64,000 nucleotides of DNA from Betaproteobacteria bacterium (GTDB lineage Bacteria > Pseudomonadota > Gammaproteobacteria > Burkholderiales > Rhodocyclaceae): the NCBI GenBank assembly GCA_016234745.1, contig JACRAR010000074.1:434001-498000 (forward strand), in the 5' to 3' direction. Under the pieces are notes generated by a model. That model saw only the letters and a program-made list of their open reading frames with translations, was not told the origin of the DNA and did no database searches. Position numbers and translations under genes: made by a program. Shown here piece after piece: positions 32,886-42,437 of the stretch (position 1 is its first letter; each line of letters opens with the position of its first letter).

Positions 32886-34445
32886 ATGGCAGTGATTGAT
32901 TTCTTTGAGCGCGGCTATCGCTATGGTGCGGATGCCGACTACCTGGTGTTTGGCGAACGCACCTATTCTTACCAGGAAGCCCGCGATTTCACCTGTCAGG
33001 TCGCCAATGGCCTGCTCACCATGGGTCTCAGGAAAGAGACCAAAGCCGCGGTGTGGGCCAAGAACGACCCGGTTGGCTGGCTTTGCACGCTGTCGATCTG
33101 GCGCGCCGGCATGGCCTGGGTGCCGATCAATTACCGAAATTCAACGAGCGAGAACGGTTACATCCTCGAGGCGTTCGACTGCGAGGTGCTGTTCTTCCAG
33201 GCCGAATTCGCCGAACAGGTGGCCTCCCTGCGCGCCAGCCTGACTTCGGTTCGCCACTACATCTGCTTCGACGGCGTCGTCGATTGGGCGATCAACCTGG
33301 AGCAGTGGATGGCCGGGTATGCGACTATGCCGCCGCAAATCACCTGTGACATGGGAGATGTCTGCGCCGTCATGGCGACCGGTGGCACCACCGGCCGCCC
33401 CAAGGGCGTCATGAACACCCATCGCAGCCTGTCGACCATGGTTACCAGCTGGCTGGCGGCCCTGTATTACCCGCCTCTAGTGCGTCCCGTGAATCTTGCC
33501 GCGGCGCCGCTGACGCACACGGCCGGGATATTCTCCCTGATGGCGGCGGCACGGGGCGGCAAGCTCATCATTCTGCCGCGCCTGGAACCCGAGCTGTTGC
33601 TGGATACGCTTGAACAGCAGCAGATTTCAGAATTATTCCTGCCGCCCACGGTGATTTACATCCTGCTCGATCATCCGCGCATCAAGGGCCGCAATTTCAG
33701 TGCGCTGCGCTATTTCCTCTATGGCGCCGCACCGATGTCCGTCGACAAGCTGAAGCGGGCGCTGGGCATTTTCGGCCCGGTGATGATCCAGGGCTTCGGA
33801 CAGACCGAAGCACCCGCCTGCATTTCCTGTCTCGAACCGGCCGAGCATTTCGACGGTGGCCAAATTGCCCCGGATGAGCGGCTGTCATCCTGTGGCAGGC
33901 CTTTCCCGCTGGTCGGCGTGTCGATCCAGAACGATGCCAACGCCAGCCTGCCCCAGGGCGAAGTCGGTGAAATCTGCGTGCAGGGCGACATGCTCATGAA
34001 AGGCTATTACAAGGACGAGCAGAAGACCGCCGAAACCATCATCGACGGCTGGCTGCATACCGGGGATGTCGGCTTCATCGATGCCGCGGGCTACCTGCAC
34101 ATTACCGACCGCAAGAAGGACATGATCATCACCGGCGGCTTCAACGTCTTCAGCTCGGAAGTGGAAGGCGCCATCAACAGCCATCCCGCGGTGCAGGATT
34201 GTGCCGTGGTCGGGGTGCCCGACGACAAGTGGGGCGAAGCGGTCAAGGCCGTCGTCGAACTCAATCCGGGCGCCTCGGTGAGCGCCGAGGAACTGATCAA
34301 TCTCTGCAAGGACAAGTTGGGCAGCGTCAAGGCGCCGAAGACCGTCGAATTTATCGACAAGCTGCCGCGCAGTTCCGTGGGCAAGGTGCTGAAGCGCGCG
34401 GTACGCGAGAAGTACTGGGCGGACAAGACCAAGCAGGTGAATTGA
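32886..34445 (+). CDS. AMP-dependent acyl/aryl-CoA ligase
   Basis: 519 residues of the ANL superfamily. The P-loop is MATGGTTGRPKGVMNTH, the A5-type motif GFGQTEAP, the hinge YLHITDRKKDMIITGGFN (shortened in use) and the C-terminal catalytic Lys in SSVGKVLKRA. It makes a CoA thioester through an acyl-AMP intermediate. The acid could be aliphatic or aromatic; binding-pocket residues do not decide. GAGGAGCG precedes ATG 32886. Divergent from the nitroreductase/ferredoxin pair with a 117-base shared promoter region. Confidence 0.9.
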   Translation: MAVIDFFERGYRYGADADYLVFGERTYSYQEARDFTCQVANGLLTMGLRKETKAAVWAKNDPVGWLCTLSIWRAGMAWVPINYRNSTSENGYILEAFDCEVLFFQAEFAEQVASLRASLTSVRHYICFDGVVDWAINLEQWMAGYATMPPQITCDMGDVCAVMATGGTTGRPKGVMNTHRSLSTMVTSWLAALYYPPLVRPVNLAAAPLTHTAGIFSLMAAARGGKLIILPRLEPELLLDTLEQQQISELFLPPTVIYILLDHPRIKGRNFSALRYFLYGAAPMSVDKLKRALGIFGPVMIQGFGQTEAPACISCLEPAEHFDGGQIAPDERLSSCGRPFPLVGVSIQNDANASLPQGEVGEICVQGDMLMKGYYKDEQKTAETIIDGWLHTGDVGFIDAAGYLHITDRKKDMIITGGFNVFSSEVEGAINSHPAVQDCAVVGVPDDKWGEAVKAVVELNPGASVSAEELINLCKDKLGSVKAPKTVEFIDKLPRSSVGKVLKRAVREKYWADKTKQVN

Positions 34446-34463
34446 GCGATCGGGATCCTGGCG

Positions 34464-35825
34464 CTATAGCGTCTTCGTCAGCACCTTGGAACGCCGCTGG
34501 TAGTTGTAGAGTTCGCGCTTGGCGTCGGGCAGGGCATCGACGCCGGCTTCGGCAAAGTCGCGCTCGATGAACCAGTGCGCGGTGCGTGTGGTGAGGACGA
34601 AAAGATGCTTCAGCTTGAGCTTGCTGGCGCGGTTTTCGACATGCTGCAGCAACTGGTCGCCGAAGCCGCTGCGGCGGTATTCCGGCATCACCGCGAGACA
34701 GGCCACCTCGCCCGACTTCTCCTTGCCCTTGCTGCCGGTGAAAGGATAGAGGGCGACGCAGCCGATAATGACACCATCATGATCGAGCAGCGAAAAGCGA
34801 TTGACTTCCATTTCCAGGCGTTCGCGACCGCGCTTGACCAGAGTGCCGTCGGCTTCGAGCGGCGCGATCAGGGCGAGTATTGCGCCGACGTCGTCGACCG
34901 TCGCTTCGCGCAAACTGACCAATGGCGCATGGGTCATCACCGTACCGACGCCCTGGCGCGTGAAGAATTCCATGAGCATGGCGCCGTCGGCATAGCGATC
35001 GAGGAAATGCACGCGACCGACGCCACTGCGGCAGGCCCGCACCGCCCCGGGCAGTACGCGCGCCAGTTCCGGCGCCTGCTTGATGCGCCGCGACAATAAT
35101 TTTTCGACCTGGTCGGCGGTCACGGCATCGAGCAGTTTGCCTTTCTTGTCGATCACCCCGGATGCTGCGCAGAGATAGATCAGCTTGTCCGCCTGAACCG
35201 CAACGGCGACGGCTTCCGCGACCTCTTCCCAGGCGAGATTGAAAATTTCGCCGGTCGGTGAAACCCCGAGCGGCGTGATCAGGACCACGTTCTGCTGGTC
35301 CAGGTCGGCCTTGATTTCATCGGCGTTGATTTTGCGCACTGCGCCGGTGTACTGGTAGTCGATGCCGCCCAGCACGCCGACGGGCTTGGCGGTGATGAAA
35401 TTGCCGCCGGTGACGCGCATCCAGGCTCCCGCCATCGGGGTGTTGGGCAGGCCCTGGGAGAGCAGCGCCTCGATTTCGATGCGTGCGACGCCCATGGCGC
35501 TCTTGACGCATTCCAGGGTCTCCGCGTCGGTGACGCGCAATCCTTTATGGAAGCTTGCCTTCAGGCCGCGCCGCTGCACTTCCGCATCGATTTGCGGACG
35601 CGACCCATGCACCAGCACCAGGCGGATGCCGAGGCTCGCCAGCAGATTGAAATCCTGTGCCAGTGCCTGGGCGACATTGCCCTGCAGTACTTCACCGCCG
35701 AAAGCAAAAACAAAGGTGCGCCCGCGAAAGGCGTGGATGTAGGGGGCTGCCTGGCGCACCCAGGCGACCAGGGCGGAGTCCGGCAGGTCGCCGGCGCTTG
35801 TTTCAGAGCTTTGTGCAGCTGCCAT
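34464..35825 (-). CDS. argA: N-acetylglutamate synthase
   Basis: 453 residues. The N-terminal amino-acid kinase-like domain (about 20-290; LVLVHGSRPQID, GGIDYQYTGAVRKIN) senses arginine and the C-terminal GNAT domain (about 305-450; CLAVMPEYRRSGFGDQLLQ) makes N-acetylglutamate from acetyl-CoA and glutamate, the first arginine step. This is the classical E. coli-type ArgA, not the short version. Feedback inhibition by arginine is expected from family knowledge. Monocistronic here. Confidence 0.95.
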   Translation of the reverse strand: MAAAQSSETSAGDLPDSALVAWVRQAAPYIHAFRGRTFVFAFGGEVLQGNVAQALAQDFNLLASLGIRLVLVHGSRPQIDAEVQRRGLKASFHKGLRVTDAETLECVKSAMGVARIEIEALLSQGLPNTPMAGAWMRVTGGNFITAKPVGVLGGIDYQYTGAVRKINADEIKADLDQQNVVLITPLGVSPTGEIFNLAWEEVAEAVAVAVQADKLIYLCAASGVIDKKGKLLDAVTADQVEKLLSRRIKQAPELARVLPGAVRACRSGVGRVHFLDRYADGAMLMEFFTRQGVGTVMTHAPLVSLREATVDDVGAILALIAPLEADGTLVKRGRERLEMEVNRFSLLDHDGVIIGCVALYPFTGSKGKEKSGEVACLAVMPEYRRSGFGDQLLQHVENRASKLKLKHLFVLTTRTAHWFIERDFAEAGVDALPDAKRELYNYQRRSKVLTKTL

Positions 35826-35872
35826 GCTTGTTTTGCCTCATGCTTGGTTGCTTATGCTACCCGTGCCACAGG

Positions 35873-37375
35873 TCATTTCTCACCCGGACGCGTTTCCTTG
35901 AGTGCCGCTTCGAGCCTTTCGCAGACTGTCCGCAGAATCTTGACACGGGCAAAGTTCTTGTCGTTGGCCTCGACCAGGGTCCACGGCGCCTCGCCGGTGC
36001 TGGTGCGGTCCACCATGTCGCACACCGCCTCATGGTAGGCGTCCCACTTCTCGCGATTGCGCCAATCCTCTTCGGTGATCTTGAAGCGCTTGAACTGGAT
36101 CTTCTCGCGTTCCTTGAAGCGCTTGAGCTGCTCTTCCTTGCTGATCTGCAGCCAGAACTTGACGACGATGACGCCGGCATCGGTGAGATCGTGCTCGAAG
36201 TCGTTGATCTCGGAATAGGCGCGCAGCCAGTCGGCTTCGGCGCAGAAACCCTCGACGCGTTCGACCAGCACGCGGCCGTACCAGGTGCGATCGAAAATCG
36301 CCACGCGGCCGTTGCGCGGGATGTGCCGCCAGAAGCGCCACAGGTAGGGCTGGGCGCGCTCTTCCTCGGTGGGTGCCGCCACCGGGATGATCTGGTAGTC
36401 GCGGGCGTCAAGGGCGGCGGTGATGCGGCGGATGCTGCCGCCCTTGCCAGCGGCGTCTGAGCCCTCGAAGGCGCAGATCAGCGAGCGGCTCTTGAAGCGC
36501 GGGTCGCGCACCAGTTCTGAAAGCTTGCCCTGCCACTTGGCCAGTTGCGTTTCGAAGTCGCTCTTGGCCATGGGTTTGCGGTTCAGCTTGAGCTCGGAGA
36601 GCACGTCGCGGCCGTCGAGGTTGACGCGCGCCGGCGGCGCCACCGGGGTGGTCAGCTTGTCGGCGTTGGCCAGGCGCTGGCGAATCGCGTCGAGCAGAAT
36701 CTTGCCGGTGGTGAGCGAGCGATAACGATCGTCCTCGCCCTCGATGATGATCCAGGGCGCCCAGGGTGTGTTGGTCATGCGCAGCACATGGCCGACCACG
36801 GCCTGCAGCTTGTCGTAGGTCTTGAGCCGGTCCCAGTTCCATTTGGTGACGCGCCAGGCGGTCTTGGGGTTTTTTTCCAGCGTCTTGAGGCGGCGTTTCT
36901 GGCCTTCCTTGGTGAGGTGGAACCAGAACTTGAGCACCAACGCGCCTTCATTCACCAGCATTGCCTCGAAGCGGTTGATCTGGTCGATGCGCGCGTCCAT
37001 GCCGGCCTTGGTCATGCCGCCGTCGAGACGGTCATGGATCGGGCTTGAATACCACGAACCGGCGAACACGCCGACCCGTCCCTTGGGCGGCAGTGCGCGC
37101 CAGTAGCGCCACATGAAGGGACGCTCGCGCTCCTCGTCGGTGGGGGCGGAGAAGGCCAGGGTCGAAATGAAGCGCGGGTCCATCCACTCGTACAGGATGT
37201 TGATGGTTTCGCCCTTGCCGGCGCCATCCTGGCCGCTGACCAGGACGACGACCGGAATCTTGCCGTTCTCCTTGAGTTCGTACTGGGCATCCTGCAAGGC
37301 CGCGCGCAACTCGGGAACTGCCTTGCGATAAGTTTCCTTGTCAATCTTGTGACCGATTTCAGACGATTCGAACAT
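35873..37375 (-). CDS. pap: Polyphosphate:AMP phosphotransferase (tandem PPK2)
   Basis: 500 residues made of two PPK2 domains (about 10-240 and 265-495). The N-terminal Walker A is SGQDGAGKGE (about 47-56) and the C-terminal one FEGSDAAGKGGS. The C-terminal lid region FDRTWYGRVLVERVEGF is complete, whereas its N-terminal counterpart reads FAGSWYSSPIHDRL and lacks the conserved DR and GR residues, so the second domain is probably the catalytic one. The enzyme makes ADP from AMP and polyphosphate, which with adenylate kinase regenerates ATP. It lies 23 bases after rsmE on the same strand. Confidence 0.93.
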   Translation of the reverse strand: MFESSEIGHKIDKETYRKAVPELRAALQDAQYELKENGKIPVVVLVSGQDGAGKGETINILYEWMDPRFISTLAFSAPTDEERERPFMWRYWRALPPKGRVGVFAGSWYSSPIHDRLDGGMTKAGMDARIDQINRFEAMLVNEGALVLKFWFHLTKEGQKRRLKTLEKNPKTAWRVTKWNWDRLKTYDKLQAVVGHVLRMTNTPWAPWIIIEGEDDRYRSLTTGKILLDAIRQRLANADKLTTPVAPPARVNLDGRDVLSELKLNRKPMAKSDFETQLAKWQGKLSELVRDPRFKSRSLICAFEGSDAAGKGGSIRRITAALDARDYQIIPVAAPTEEERAQPYLWRFWRHIPRNGRVAIFDRTWYGRVLVERVEGFCAEADWLRAYSEINDFEHDLTDAGVIVVKFWLQISKEEQLKRFKEREKIQFKRFKITEEDWRNREKWDAYHEAVCDMVDRTSTGEAPWTLVEANDKNFARVKILRTVCERLEAALKETRPGEK

Positions 37376-37398
37376 CGCGATCCCCTTTGAGCCAGTCT

Positions 37399-38130
37399 CT
37401 AAAAGTCACCCCACAACGCCAATATAGCCGCGATTGCCGCCAGCCCGGCGGTTTCCGTGCGCAACACGCGCGGCCCGAGTGTCACCGGCCGGAAGCCGAC
37501 CGAACACGCCGCCGCTTCCTCGTCGGCGTCGAAGCCGCCCTCGGGGCCGACCAGCAGCGTCAATCCCCCCACGGGCCGCGGCAACGCCGACAAGCGCTGT
37601 TCCGCCTGGGGCGAAAGCAGCAAGCGGGTTTCATTTTCCCCCGCAGGTTGCGGCAGATAATGCGGTAGATCAAGAACCGGGCCGATTGTCGGCACCCGGT
37701 TGCGTCCGCTTTGCTCGCAGGCAGCGATCGCAACTTGCTGCCAGTGGCCGCGGCGCTTTTCGGCGCGCTCGCCGGAAAGTCGCACGACACTGCGCTTGGC
37801 CTGCAAGGGCTGAATTGCCCTTACGCCCAGTTCCACAGCCTTCTGCACCACCCAGTCCATCTTGTCGCCGCTGGGCAGGGCTTGCGCAAGAGTCAGTGCC
37901 AAGGGCGCCTCGCGTTCGATATCGTGCCAGTCCGTCAGCATCAGGCGAAATAACGGCGAAGTTTCCGTGACTTTTCCTGGATATTCGCCGCCCTGGCCGT
38001 TGAAAACCAGCAACTCATCGTCCTTGCGCAAACGCAAGACGCGCAGTGCGTGGTGTGCCGCTTCGGGAGGCAGGGTCACTGTGCGGCCGGCCTGAAGCGG
38101 CATCGGGCAATAGAAGCGGGAAATCATCAT
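37399..38130 (-). CDS. rsmE: 16S rRNA m3U1498 methyltransferase RsmE
   Basis: 243 residues of the SPOUT class. The N-terminal PUA-like part holds AAHHALRVLRLRKDDEL, and the knot region has LLVGPEGGFDADEE and TLGPRVLRTETAGLAA, the SAM-binding signature. It methylates N3 of U1498 in 16S rRNA. Normal length; ahead of the pap gene in a likely operon. Confidence 0.95.
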   Translation of the reverse strand: MMISRFYCPMPLQAGRTVTLPPEAAHHALRVLRLRKDDELLVFNGQGGEYPGKVTETSPLFRLMLTDWHDIEREAPLALTLAQALPSGDKMDWVVQKAVELGVRAIQPLQAKRSVVRLSGERAEKRRGHWQQVAIAACEQSGRNRVPTIGPVLDLPHYLPQPAGENETRLLLSPQAEQRLSALPRPVGGLTLLVGPEGGFDADEEAAACSVGFRPVTLGPRVLRTETAGLAAIAAILALWGDF

Positions 38131-38215
38131 GACATTATATTTCTTCCACTCCGCGGATAAAGAAACTTGGATGGCGTGGCAAGTTTGAGCTGACGGCGAC
38201 TTGACTATAGAATCC

Positions 38216-38230
38216 CGCGAGTTGCTCGCG
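38216..38230. promoter_or_regulatory. Small inverted repeat downstream of a putative promoter
   Basis: CGCGAG-TTG-CTCGCG forms a perfect 6-bp hairpin. Just upstream lie TATAGA (38206-38211) and TTGAGC (38185-38190), a possible sigma-70 promoter with a short 15-base spacing, so the hairpin would be near the 5' end of the mRNA of the small secreted protein. Could stabilise or regulate the leader. Confidence 0.3.
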
Positions 38231-38287
38231 AGTTAATCGTTTGGTTGCCCGGGTTCTTCGAAAAGCCTTTGCGGAGACGACCATCAA

Positions 38288-38653
38288 ATGAAAATGATCA
38301 GGACATTCTTTCTGCTTGCCAGCCTGCTGGTATCCGGCGCGATTCATGCGGGCTCATTCAAGCTTGACGATGCCGCATTGGCGCAGGTCAATGATTTTGC
38401 GTCCGGAGCCAAGGTGATTGCCAAAGTGATTGCGGTGGCCGACACAAGCATTACCGTGAGATCCCTGAGCACGGGTTACGAGAAAAAGCTTGGCGGCAAG
38501 TTGTCCCGCGACATGCTGGGCAAATGCGTTTCGGTAGTGAAATTGAGCGAAAGCAAATTCGACGTCAATCCTTCCCCCTGCAAGCTCTCGCACGACGGCA
38601 AGGCAAAGGCGGAACTCAAGCAGCAGCTTGATGCCGCCGCAAAAGCGAAGTAG
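38288..38653 (+). CDS. Small secreted protein of unknown function
   Basis: 121 residues. A clear signal peptide (KMIRTFFLLASLLVSGAIHAGS) is followed by a compact beta-rich domain containing two cysteines (CVSVV and SPCKLS), suited to a periplasmic disulfide, and an Ala/Lys-rich helical tail. I do not recognise the family. GGAGACGA lies upstream of the ATG. Convergent with the cytochrome c gene. No functional clue from neighbours. Confidence 0.7.
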   Translation: MKMIRTFFLLASLLVSGAIHAGSFKLDDAALAQVNDFASGAKVIAKVIAVADTSITVRSLSTGYEKKLGGKLSRDMLGKCVSVVKLSESKFDVNPSPCKLSHDGKAKAELKQQLDAAAKAK

Positions 38654-38665
38654 ACCGCGGAGAAG

Positions 38666-38962
38666 CTATTCGGCGGCTTTGAGCATGTACTCGACAGCCG
38701 CCTTGATTTCCTCTGGCGTACGGGGTTGCGCCGGCATCTTGCCTTTTCCCTTGATCGCCGATTCGGCCAGGGCATCCTTGCCCTTCTTGGCCAGTTCCGC
38801 CCATTTGTCCTTGTCGCCAAACTTCGGGGAGCCCAGCAATCCCCTTTTGTGACAGGCGCCGCAGGTGCTCTCGAAGATTTCCTTGCCGTCAGCAGCGATG
38901 CCAAGTTGAGTGCCGCCAATGAACAAGACAATGCCTGCAGCGAGAATCTCAAGTTTCTTCAT
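38666..38962 (-). CDS. Small c-type cytochrome (c5-like)
   Basis: 98 residues. Signal peptide [17 protein letters not shown] to GIAAD, one heme-binding CGACH at about 34-38, and a distal Met in GKMPAQP. The spacing and the YMLKAAE end fit monoheme cytochrome c5 or similar. It is a periplasmic electron carrier; its redox partners are not in the immediate neighbourhood. The start is ATG 38962; an upstream in-frame extension lacks a signal-peptide character. Confidence 0.88.
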   Translation of the reverse strand: MKKLEILAAGIVLFIGGTQLGIAADGKEIFESTCGACHKRGLLGSPKFGDKDKWAELAKKGKDALAESAIKGKGKMPAQPRTPEEIKAAVEYMLKAAE

Positions 38963-39091
38963 GCTGGTCCCCTGTGTTTGTCCATCAGCCAAGCGGCCAC
39001 CAGGCTTAATCATGCGAAAGGCATCGCTTGGGCGGCGTCAGGTGCCAATCATATATCATTGCAGCTTACGTTCTTGCCCGCGTGGCGCTGC

Positions 39092-40081
39092 ATGATCCCT
39101 TTCTCCATCCTCGATCTTTCTCCGATTGCGCAAGGAAGCAACGCTGCGGAGTCGTTTCGCAACACGCTCGACCTGGCCCGGCACGGCGAACGCTGGGGTT
39201 ACCGGCGTTACTGGCTCGCCGAACATCATGGCATGCCCGGCATTGCCAGTGCGGCGACGGCGATCCTGATCGGACATGTCGCTGCCGGCACATCGACAAT
39301 ACGCGTCGGCGCCGGTGGCATCATGCTGCCCAATCATTCCCCGTTGGTGATTGCGGAACAGTTCGGAACCCTGGAATCGCTCTTTCCCGGACGCATTGAT
39401 CTGGGTTTGGGGCGCGCCCCGGGTTCCGATCGTGCCACGTCCCGTGCCTTGCGGCGCAATCCGGCGACGGACGCGGATGAATTTCCGCGCGATGTTGCCG
39501 AGCTCATGGATTATTTTTCATCGGGGAATAAGCAGGCGGTTCGCGCGGTGCCGGGCGGCGGTCTGAATGTGCCGGTGTGGATTCTCGGTTCCAGCCTGTT
39601 CGGCGCTCAACTCGCTGCTGCCATGGGATTGCCCTATGCCTTCGCCTCGCATTTCGCCCCGGCGCAGATGATGCAGGCGGTAGACCTGTATCGTAGCTGT
39701 TTCAGGACTTCGCGGCATCTGGACAAGCCCTACGTCATGCTGGGGTTAAACGTGGTCGCCGCCGACACCGACGAGGAAGCCCGCTTCCATGCGTCCTCCA
39801 TGCAGCAGGCATTCGTCAATCTGCACCGGGGTCAGCCCACGCAACTTCCGCCGCCTGCGAACGACTATTTAGGCAGCATCGGAGCGCAGGAGCGGGCACT
39901 GCTCGAGCAGGTGCTTTCTTGCTCCGCAGTGGGTTCAGCCGACAGGGTATCGAGTCAATTGAAAACTTTCGTTGCGCGCACGGGTGCTGATGAATTGATG
40001 ATTACGTCGCAGATTTTCGACCACTTCGCCCGCCTGCATTCCTATCAGATCACGGCAGAGGTTCGGGAGGCCTTGGGTTAA
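39092..40081 (+). CDS. LLM-class flavin-dependent oxidoreductase (luciferase-like)
   Basis: 329 residues, TIM-barrel. It opens with [23 protein letters not shown] and continues with [21 protein letters not shown] and [23 protein letters not shown], a close match to the YhbW-type subgroup (motifs shortened). These are FMN/F420-superfamily enzymes, often poorly characterised monooxygenases. Substrate unknown. The start is ATG 39092; a longer frame to 38726 would be antisense to the cytochrome gene and is rejected. Confidence 0.88.
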   Translation: MIPFSILDLSPIAQGSNAAESFRNTLDLARHGERWGYRRYWLAEHHGMPGIASAATAILIGHVAAGTSTIRVGAGGIMLPNHSPLVIAEQFGTLESLFPGRIDLGLGRAPGSDRATSRALRRNPATDADEFPRDVAELMDYFSSGNKQAVRAVPGGGLNVPVWILGSSLFGAQLAAAMGLPYAFASHFAPAQMMQAVDLYRSCFRTSRHLDKPYVMLGLNVVAADTDEEARFHASSMQQAFVNLHRGQPTQLPPPANDYLGSIGAQERALLEQVLSCSAVGSADRVSSQLKTFVARTGADELMITSQIFDHFARLHSYQITAEVREALG

Positions 40082-40154
40082 CAGGTTTGTTGCCAATAGA
40101 ATTTGAGTGAGGCTGCAAAATCAGTCTGGAGTACAACAGAGAAGGAATCTTGCA

Positions 40155-40736
40155 ATGACGGCGGAAGATGCAGAACGCGAACTCGTCCATACCCGAACCA
40201 TCACCTGCAAGGCATACCGACGCCGGGATGGCTTGTGGGAAATCGATGGCACAGTCCGCGATGAGAAAGCACAGCAGGTTCCCTTTCGCTCGCGCCCGCC
40301 GGTGCAGGCGGGCGGGGTCATGCATCTGCTGTCGCTGAAGCTGGTGATCGACAGCGACTACACCATACAGGCCGCGCAAGCCAATTCATCCGTCGCGCCC
40401 TGGCCCGATTGCGGAGGAACCGACGTGTCTTACGGCAAGCTGGCCGGCTTGCGCATCGGTCCGGGTTTCAACAAGAAGGTGCGTGAATTGCTTGGCGGCG
40501 CTTTGGGTTGCACCCATCTCACCGACCTGCTCGGCGAAGTCGCGAACACCTATTTCCAGGCTTCGTGGCCCGAGCGGACGGCCCGCCAGTGGTCGCTCGC
40601 CGCCGATCCCAGGAACTGGCCGGATCAGAGCACGCTCTCCTTCATCGGGCAGTGTCATGCCTGGCGGCGGGGTAGCGCTACCTTGCGCCAGGAGTATCCC
40701 GAACTTGCCGAGGACACGCCGCAAGCCGGTCAGTAG
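40155..40736 (+). CDS. DUF2889-family protein
   Basis: 193 residues, cytosolic. HTRTITCKAYRRRDGLWEIDGTVRDEK near the N-terminus and a central CTHLTDLLGEV, with cysteines in PDCGG and LGCTH, fit DUF2889, a family common in Rhodocyclales and other aromatic degraders but without known function. Start at ATG 40155 after GAAGGA. It stands alone between the LLM oxidoreductase and ubiB. Confidence 0.75.
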   Translation: MTAEDAERELVHTRTITCKAYRRRDGLWEIDGTVRDEKAQQVPFRSRPPVQAGGVMHLLSLKLVIDSDYTIQAAQANSSVAPWPDCGGTDVSYGKLAGLRIGPGFNKKVRELLGGALGCTHLTDLLGEVANTYFQASWPERTARQWSLAADPRNWPDQSTLSFIGQCHAWRRGSATLRQEYPELAEDTPQAGQ

Positions 40737-40836
40737 AAAGGTTTTAAGTTACACTTCCCACAGCCAGCTTGTGCCTGAACGATCCCAGCGTGCCCGTATG
40801 GCATATTCCGCGCCGCCTAATTTCCGCACCTAATTC

Positions 40837-42378
40837 ATGCGTCTATTGCGTCTTTTCAAGATTGCCCGGGTTGCCAGCCGTTACGGACTAGACCAGATGA
40901 TTCTCGAGCATGAGCCTTCCGGCAGGCTCATGCGTCTGGCGGCCCTGCTTCAGTTCTGGCGTTTCTTCACTGGACAACTCAAGGAACCGCGTGCCGTCCG
41001 CTTGCGCCAGGCGCTCGAAGCGCTGGGACCGATCTTCGTCAAATTCGGCCAGATCCTGTCGACGCGGCGCGACCTGCTGCCGCAGGACATCGCCGACGAA
41101 CTCGCCAAATTGCAGGACCAGGTGCCGCCATTTTCTTCCGATCTGGCCGTGGCCGAACTCGAAAGGGTTTATCGCAAGCCGGTGGACGAGGTGTTTGCCT
41201 CTTTCACGCGCGAGCCGGTCGCCTCGGCTTCGGTTGCGCAGGTGCATTTCGCCACCTTGCGCGCGGAAGACGGCGGGCATGAAGTGGCGGTGAAAATCCT
41301 GCGGCCCGGCATCGTGCCGGTCATCACCCATGACATCGGCCTGCTGCGGGTGGCCGCCAGTCTCCTCGAAAAACTCTGGTCGGACGGCAAGCGCCTCAAG
41401 CCGCTGGAAGTCGTGGCGGAGTTCGAGAAATACCTCAACGACGAACTCGACCTGATGCGCGAGGCAGCCAACTGCTCGCTGCTGCATCGCAATTTCAAGA
41501 ATTCCGCCCTGTTGCTGGTGCCCGAAGTGTATTGGGACTGGTGCGATCACTCGGTGATGGTGATGCAGCGCATGTATGGCACACCCATCGGCCAGGTCGA
41601 TGCGCTGCGCGCCCAGGGCGTCGATCTGCCGGCCTTGTCGCGCAATGGTGTCGAGATATTCTTCACGCAGGTGTTCCGCGACGGTTTTTTTCATGCCGAC
41701 ATGCATCCCGGCAATATTTTCGTCACCCCGACCGGTCAGTATGTCGCGCTGGATTTCGGCATTGTCGGCACCCTCACCGATATCGACAAGCATTACCTGG
41801 CGCACAACTTCCTGGCGTTCTTCAACCGCGATTACAAGCGCGTCGCCGAGGTGCATGTCGAGTCCGGCTGGGCGCCGGCCGAGACGCGCATCGACGAATT
41901 CGAGGCGTCGATCCGCGCCGTCTGCGAGCCGTTCTTCGACCGGCCGCTCAAGGAGATTTCCTTTGGCCGCGTATTGCTGCGCCTGTTCCAGACCTCGCGC
42001 CGCTTCAATGTCGAAATCCAGCCGCAGCTCGTGCTGCTGCAGAAGACCTTGCTCAACATCGAAGGTTTGGGTCGTCAGCTCGACCCGGATCTCGACCTGT
42101 GGAGTACCGCCAAGCCTTTCCTCGAGCGCTGGATGAGCGAGCAAGTCGGCTGGCGCGGTTTGCTCAACAATCTCAAGCGCGAAGCGCCGCAATGGGCAAC
42201 ATCGCTGCCGGCGCTGCCGCGCCTGGTGCATCAGGCGCTGGCGCGGGACGATGGTGCTGCCTTGCGTGCCCAGCTCGCTCTGATTCAGCTCGAACAAGTG
42301 CGTCAGCGACGCCTGCTGACCGTCGGTGTGCTTGTGCTGGCAGGTCTGTTCGGGACGATGATCCTGCGACTGATTTAA
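40837..42378 (+). CDS. ubiB: UbiB-family atypical kinase, ubiquinone biosynthesis
   Basis: 513 residues. Atypical kinase fold: an A-rich loop in ASASVAQVH, the KxGQ motif in [16 protein letters not shown], the catalytic stretch [11 protein letters not shown] and DFGIVG for the metal site. One or two hydrophobic helices close the C-terminus ([16 protein letters not shown]). UbiB is needed for ubiquinone synthesis and is a membrane-bound ATPase. It precedes the sodium symporter by 59 bases. Confidence 0.95.
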   Translation: MRLLRLFKIARVASRYGLDQMILEHEPSGRLMRLAALLQFWRFFTGQLKEPRAVRLRQALEALGPIFVKFGQILSTRRDLLPQDIADELAKLQDQVPPFSSDLAVAELERVYRKPVDEVFASFTREPVASASVAQVHFATLRAEDGGHEVAVKILRPGIVPVITHDIGLLRVAASLLEKLWSDGKRLKPLEVVAEFEKYLNDELDLMREAANCSLLHRNFKNSALLLVPEVYWDWCDHSVMVMQRMYGTPIGQVDALRAQGVDLPALSRNGVEIFFTQVFRDGFFHADMHPGNIFVTPTGQYVALDFGIVGTLTDIDKHYLAHNFLAFFNRDYKRVAEVHVESGWAPAETRIDEFEASIRAVCEPFFDRPLKEISFGRVLLRLFQTSRRFNVEIQPQLVLLQKTLLNIEGLGRQLDPDLDLWSTAKPFLERWMSEQVGWRGLLNNLKREAPQWATSLPALPRLVHQALARDDGAALRAQLALIQLEQVRQRRLLTVGVLVLAGLFGTMILRLI

Positions 42379-42437
42379 ATCATCCTGCAGCTATAATTCT
42401 CAAGGATTCCTCGTCGCGTTAACTTGTTGAGGCCGCC

